Notes under the pieces: model-generated | What the model saw: only the letters and a program-made list of their open reading frames with translations | What the model was told of the DNA's origin: nothing | Database searches by the model: none | Assembly (NCBI GenBank): GCA_902594235.1 | Contig: CACJLJ010000002.1 | Location: 279,267 to 343,266, forward strand | From: an uncultured Pelagibacteraceae bacterium | Lineage (GTDB): Bacteria; Pseudomonadota; Alphaproteobacteria; Pelagibacterales; Pelagibacteraceae | DNA length: 64,000 nucleotides | Direction of reading: 5' to 3' | Shown: positions 61,112 through 64,000 of the stretch, piece by piece | How positions within the stretch are numbered: position 1 is the stretch's first letter | Layout of the letters: each line of letters opens with the position of its first letter | Program-made: the position numbers and the translations under genes

Positions 61112-63498
61112 ATTTTCACTTTCTTAATTTTTACAAAAACTCTAAAGCCTTTCATAGTAGCACCACCTGATGTTCTTGTGGGTAATCTCATCGAAGATAA
61201 AGAAGCTTGTTCAATGAGTTCTTGCTTGCCTAAGTTTTCAATAAATTTTAGAATATCTTGGTCGCTTGCTGCTACACCTTGTATCGTCAAAAGATATCCT
61301 CCGTTGTAATCTACTTGATCAAATCTTAATCTTGTAGGAACACTTGATGCGACCTGAGCTAAAACTCTGTAAGTTAATTCTTTGTTGGACTTTAAAGAAT
61401 TACTTAATTTCAAAGTAGTTTGCATCAATTTTAATTCTTTAGAAACTTTTTTAAGTTCAGCTGATGATGATTTGTAAGTTTTAACAACTTCAGTATAATT
61501 CTTTAGTTTCTTGTTGTATGAATGGATGTTCCAAAAAGACAATGCAAATAATACTAAATATAAAGCAGCAATCCCTCCAGCAAGACCTTTAAAAGCAAAA
61601 CTGGATATTGCTTTCATCTTCTTTTGCTGAAACATGCTTTTTCTATTTGGAAGCAAATTTATGTTCTTTGCAGCAGTTACAAACTTATAATATCCAAAAA
61701 CATCAAGTTTTCTAAAAGCTAAACCTATCGCTGTTGTCAAATACGATCTATTTTGCAAATTTACTTGCTGATCAAATTGCTGGGGAACTTTCAATCCTTC
61801 GACTGGATCAAATAAATTAAATCCAACATTTAATAATGTTTTTCTAAAGATCGATAAATAATCTTCTACATTTTCCAAATCAGAAACAACTTTTAAATTT
61901 CTAATTCTTTTTTCATATTTTGTTTCAAAATCTTGAACTGCTTGTTTTACTTGAGTTACATATCTTCTGACTAATGCCTCTTTTTCTTCAGCATCTTGGG
62001 ACTCTAATAAAATCTTCCTATCTTGCCCTCTTAGGAAAATATCAGTAATTATTGGATTATTGTCATATAAAATCATTAAATAATTTTCATCTAAACCGAA
62101 TTCCAAAACTGCAGTTAAATTTGCATCCTCAGCTTTTTTTGAAATCTGATTGATTTGATCAACCGCTGACTTTAAAGCAAAACATTTAACATCAATAATG
62201 ACAGGATTTAAACCACTGTTCTTAACTATAGAAACATAACTATTTATATCGGCTAATTTTGATGCAACAAATAAGATATCCATCGTATTACCTTTTTCAT
62301 TTCTACTTATTACCTGATGAAAAATTGAGTAATCGTCTAGATTGTCAGTTAACTGAACTAAGTTTTCCCATAATGAATTTGTTTCAATTGCTTTTTGTAA
62401 TTCTTCATCTTTCATCAATGGAGAAGTAACAACTCGAATAATTGCACTTGTAACAGGTATTGAAATAGCTACATTGGATACGTCTATTTTTGATTTTTGC
62501 AATGCTAATCCTAATTCTGTTGTAACTTTTTCAGCGTTTTCTATAACGCTACTTTCGTCTGGAATTTCAATTTTATGAGTATAAAATTTTTCTAATACCC
62601 ATTGATTTGATTTATTTGAATTAATTTGAGCTAATCTAATTTCTTTATTTGTAAGCTCTACACCAATTACCTCTTCACCTTGAATTGAAGATTTTCCAAT
62701 TTTAGACTTTAAAAAATCTAAAATTTTATTTAGCGGATTATTTTTACTTTTAACTGGGGACTGAGGAAGTTTTATCCCTTTTAATGACGGTTTTTTAAAT
62801 TTTAAATTCTTGAATTTTCCTAAAATATTTGAAACTTTACTTTTTGGAGTTTCTTCTGTCTTGTTTATAGCTTCATTACTTAAATTATCTGTTTTGTTAA
62901 CAACTGGCTCCTCTTTTTTGACAATATTTTGTGGTGTTGCCTCAGGAGTTGCTGTTTCTAAAGTTGGTGAAGTTGATTTTTCTTCAACGTTTTTCTCTGT
63001 AACAGGCGTTTCAGCAGTAGTTTGTTGATTTTGTTGAGCTTCTTCAGCAATTTTCTTTTGTTTTTCACTTTCTGCATGAATATCATCAAACCATTTCTCT
63101 AAAATTGGAATTGCTTCATCAAGATTTGGTGTTCCGGAAGATGAAATTTTTTGTTTTCCATCTATATAAAGTCTTCCAACCCAATTTTTCGACTTTAACT
63201 CACCTTTATATTTGTCTTGTCTTATATATATATGTAACCTACCATCCTTCTTATGAATAACTTGATGCTCAGTGGTTTCATTCTGTGCATTTTCCTCAGT
63301 ATTTTGTGTTTCATTTTCATTTTCTTGAGTATTTTGTGATTGATTTATATTTTCTTGAGGATTTTGAGTTTCATTTACATTTTCAACAGAAGACTCACTT
63401 GTTTTTTCATCAACCTTAGGTTGATTATCTAATTTTTCTGCATTTTCCTCATTTTCATTAGAGGAAATTATATTTTCATCTTTTTTATCTTCGCTCAT
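61108..63498 (-). CDS. PilM-PilN-like fusion with N-terminal integrase-arm-like domain
   Basis: A 796-residue fusion. Residues 1-80 are an Asn/Glu/Gln-rich disordered segment with repeats (TQNTQEN-like). Residues about 84-140 (RLHIYIRQDKYKGELKSKNWVGRLYIDG...TPNLDEAIPILEKWFDDI) look like the arm-type N-terminal DNA-binding domain of tyrosine integrases. After another linker, an actin-like PilM/MshI domain begins near 277 (VIGVELTNKEIRLAQI). A PilN-like part follows: NINLLPN motif, a helix about 640-660 and a periplasmic coiled coil. It is the first gene of the pilus operon, next to the repeat array at 63539-63874. Confidence 0.85.
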   Translation of the reverse strand: MSEDKKDENIISSNENEENAEKLDNQPKVDEKTSESSVENVNETQNPQENINQSQNTQENENETQNTEENAQNETTEHQVIHKKDGRLHIYIRQDKYKGELKSKNWVGRLYIDGKQKISSSGTPNLDEAIPILEKWFDDIHAESEKQKKIAEEAQQNQQTTAETPVTEKNVEEKSTSPTLETATPEATPQNIVKKEEPVVNKTDNLSNEAINKTEETPKSKVSNILGKFKNLKFKKPSLKGIKLPQSPVKSKNNPLNKILDFLKSKIGKSSIQGEEVIGVELTNKEIRLAQINSNKSNQWVLEKFYTHKIEIPDESSVIENAEKVTTELGLALQKSKIDVSNVAISIPVTSAIIRVVTSPLMKDEELQKAIETNSLWENLVQLTDNLDDYSIFHQVISRNEKGNTMDILFVASKLADINSYVSIVKNSGLNPVIIDVKCFALKSAVDQINQISKKAEDANLTAVLEFGLDENYLMILYDNNPIITDIFLRGQDRKILLESQDAEEKEALVRRYVTQVKQAVQDFETKYEKRIRNLKVVSDLENVEDYLSIFRKTLLNVGFNLFDPVEGLKVPQQFDQQVNLQNRSYLTTAIGLAFRKLDVFGYYKFVTAAKNINLLPNRKSMFQQKKMKAISSFAFKGLAGGIAALYLVLFALSFWNIHSYNKKLKNYTEVVKTYKSSSAELKKVSKELKLMQTTLKLSNSLKSNKELTYRVLAQVASSVPTRLRFDQVDYNGGYLLTIQGVAASDQDILKFIENLGKQELIEQASLSSMRLPTRTSGGATMKGFRVFVKIKKVKI

Positions 63499-64000
63499 AT
63501 TTTTTTATTTGTATTAAAAAAGAATTTTTAAAACGAATCTCTAACACAAATTACCAGATCTCTAACACAAACTTTAAATAAATGCTAACACAAAAGTATA
63601 AGTTGCATGCTCAATATGGGTCAAATAGTAAAAAACATAGGAAAATCAACATTTTCTTAAAATTAATAAAAATTATATAATTTAAAAAAAATTTTGAAAT
63701 AATCTAAAATTCTAACACAATTTATTTTTACTCTAACACAACAGAAAAAAAGATGTTGTGTTAGAGTATTTTAATATATTTCAAAATTCAAAAAGATGAG
63801 TAAAATCAACAAAAACAATCAATAATAGAAAATTTTCTTACTTTTGTGTTAGAGTACTTTTTTTTGTGTTAGAGAAAAAAATTTTAGATCAATTTTTATA
63901 ATTTGAAAAAAAATTTTTAAATTTTTGTGATAAATTTTATTAAAATTCACTCATTTTGGGTAGTTTTTTTGATTTTTTTTAAAAAATTTGATTTTAACTT
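63499..64000. other. Long non-coding AT-rich region upstream of the pilus operon
   Basis: At least 500 bp without any convincing coding frame, extremely A+T-rich with many poly-A and poly-T tracts. It is by far the longest gene-free stretch here; others are 150 bp or less except that around the small protein at 9746. It contains the eight-copy CTCTAACACAA array described separately. The rest shows nothing recognisable, and the region may continue beyond the window. Confidence 0.9.
63539..63874. repeat. Eight-copy CTCTAACACAA motif array, mixed orientation
   Basis: Forward copies lie at 63539-63549, 63560-63570, 63583-63593 (GCTAACACAA variant), 63710-63720 (TTCTAACACAA) and 63731-63741. Inverted copies (TTGTGTTAGAG) lie at 63756-63766, 63844-63854 and 63864-63874. 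Start-to-start distances within groups are 21, 23, 21 and 20 bp, about two helical turns. The fifth and sixth copies form a 13-bp perfect inverted repeat (63731-63743 with 63754-63766). This looks like a set of protein-binding sites on one DNA face: regulatory or iteron/origin-like. Confidence 0.92.

Noticed and set aside
63731..63766. Rho-independent terminator from the 13-bp inverted repeat
   Set aside because: It is formed by two copies of the array motif, is AT-rich and is not followed by a T-run in either direction.
63539..63874. CRISPR array
   Set aside because: The repeated unit is only 11 bp, occurs in both orientations and has no uniform unique spacers; no cas genes are near.

Overview
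The window is about 30% G+C by eye, with very tight gene packing: 1-4 nt overlaps, gaps of a few bases and shared TTAA stop codons. Gene content and protein sequences point to a streamlined marine alphaproteobacterium of the SAR11/Pelagibacterales type. No rRNA, tRNA, CRISPR array, prophage or insertion sequence was recognised.

Region 1 (1-9901, plus strand) is an organic-amine/one-carbon and nitrogen cluster. It holds a GcvT-like folate-dependent demethylase (5' end outside the window), a small MarR-like protein, an FAD amine oxidoreductase, a type III glutamine synthetase-like ligase, the three split glutamate-synthase-like subunits (GlxBCD/MgsABC type), a conserved unknown, a divergent Amt channel and two small membrane proteins, with a strong terminator between the last two. 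A second GlnT/GmaS-type ligase, a diaminopropionate ammonia-lyase-like PLP enzyme and a photolyase follow (9919-13789). The layout fits N-methylglutamate-type methylamine use with ammonia capture.

Region 2 (13786-26295) is core housekeeping. A minus-strand chain runs csaA, lysE-like, acnA, yfgM-like, bamB-like, cupin, zapE, yjbQ. An M20 deacetylase, aldehyde dehydrogenase, agmatinase-family ureohydrolase, secreted HExxH protein and membrane-anchored cyclophilin follow.

Region 3 (26288-41774) is transport. One minus-strand run holds an Asp/Glu racemase-like enzyme, an ectoine hydrolase-like (DoeA/EutD) peptidase, a Pot-type ABC transporter (ATPase, binding protein, two permeases) and a bifunctional beta-oxidation enzyme. 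Then come LivK, the LivGFHM transporter with ProC, a hairpin leader, a TIGR03643-like small protein and a glutaredoxin.

Region 4 (41777-64000) is the most unusual part. It holds a secreted Cys-containing protein, an inverse-autotransporter-like barrel and a beta-propeller autotransporter. It then holds a trans-envelope signalling set: a CHASE2-SpoIIE phosphatase, a FecR protein with a histone-like Lys-rich tail, and a TPR outer-membrane barrel. Next are an ammonium transporter fused to a SpoIIE phosphatase, two type IV pilins, two STAS antagonists and an RsbW-like kinase, followed by an MSHA/type IV pilus assembly operon. My main inference is a dual-input partner-switching system, sensing ammonium through Amt-PP2C and an envelope signal through CHASE2-PP2C, embedded in a pilus locus. 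Upstream of the pilus operon is at least 500 bp of non-coding DNA with eight copies of an 11-bp motif (CTCTAACACAA) at about 20-23 bp spacing and in both orientations, an unexplained array.
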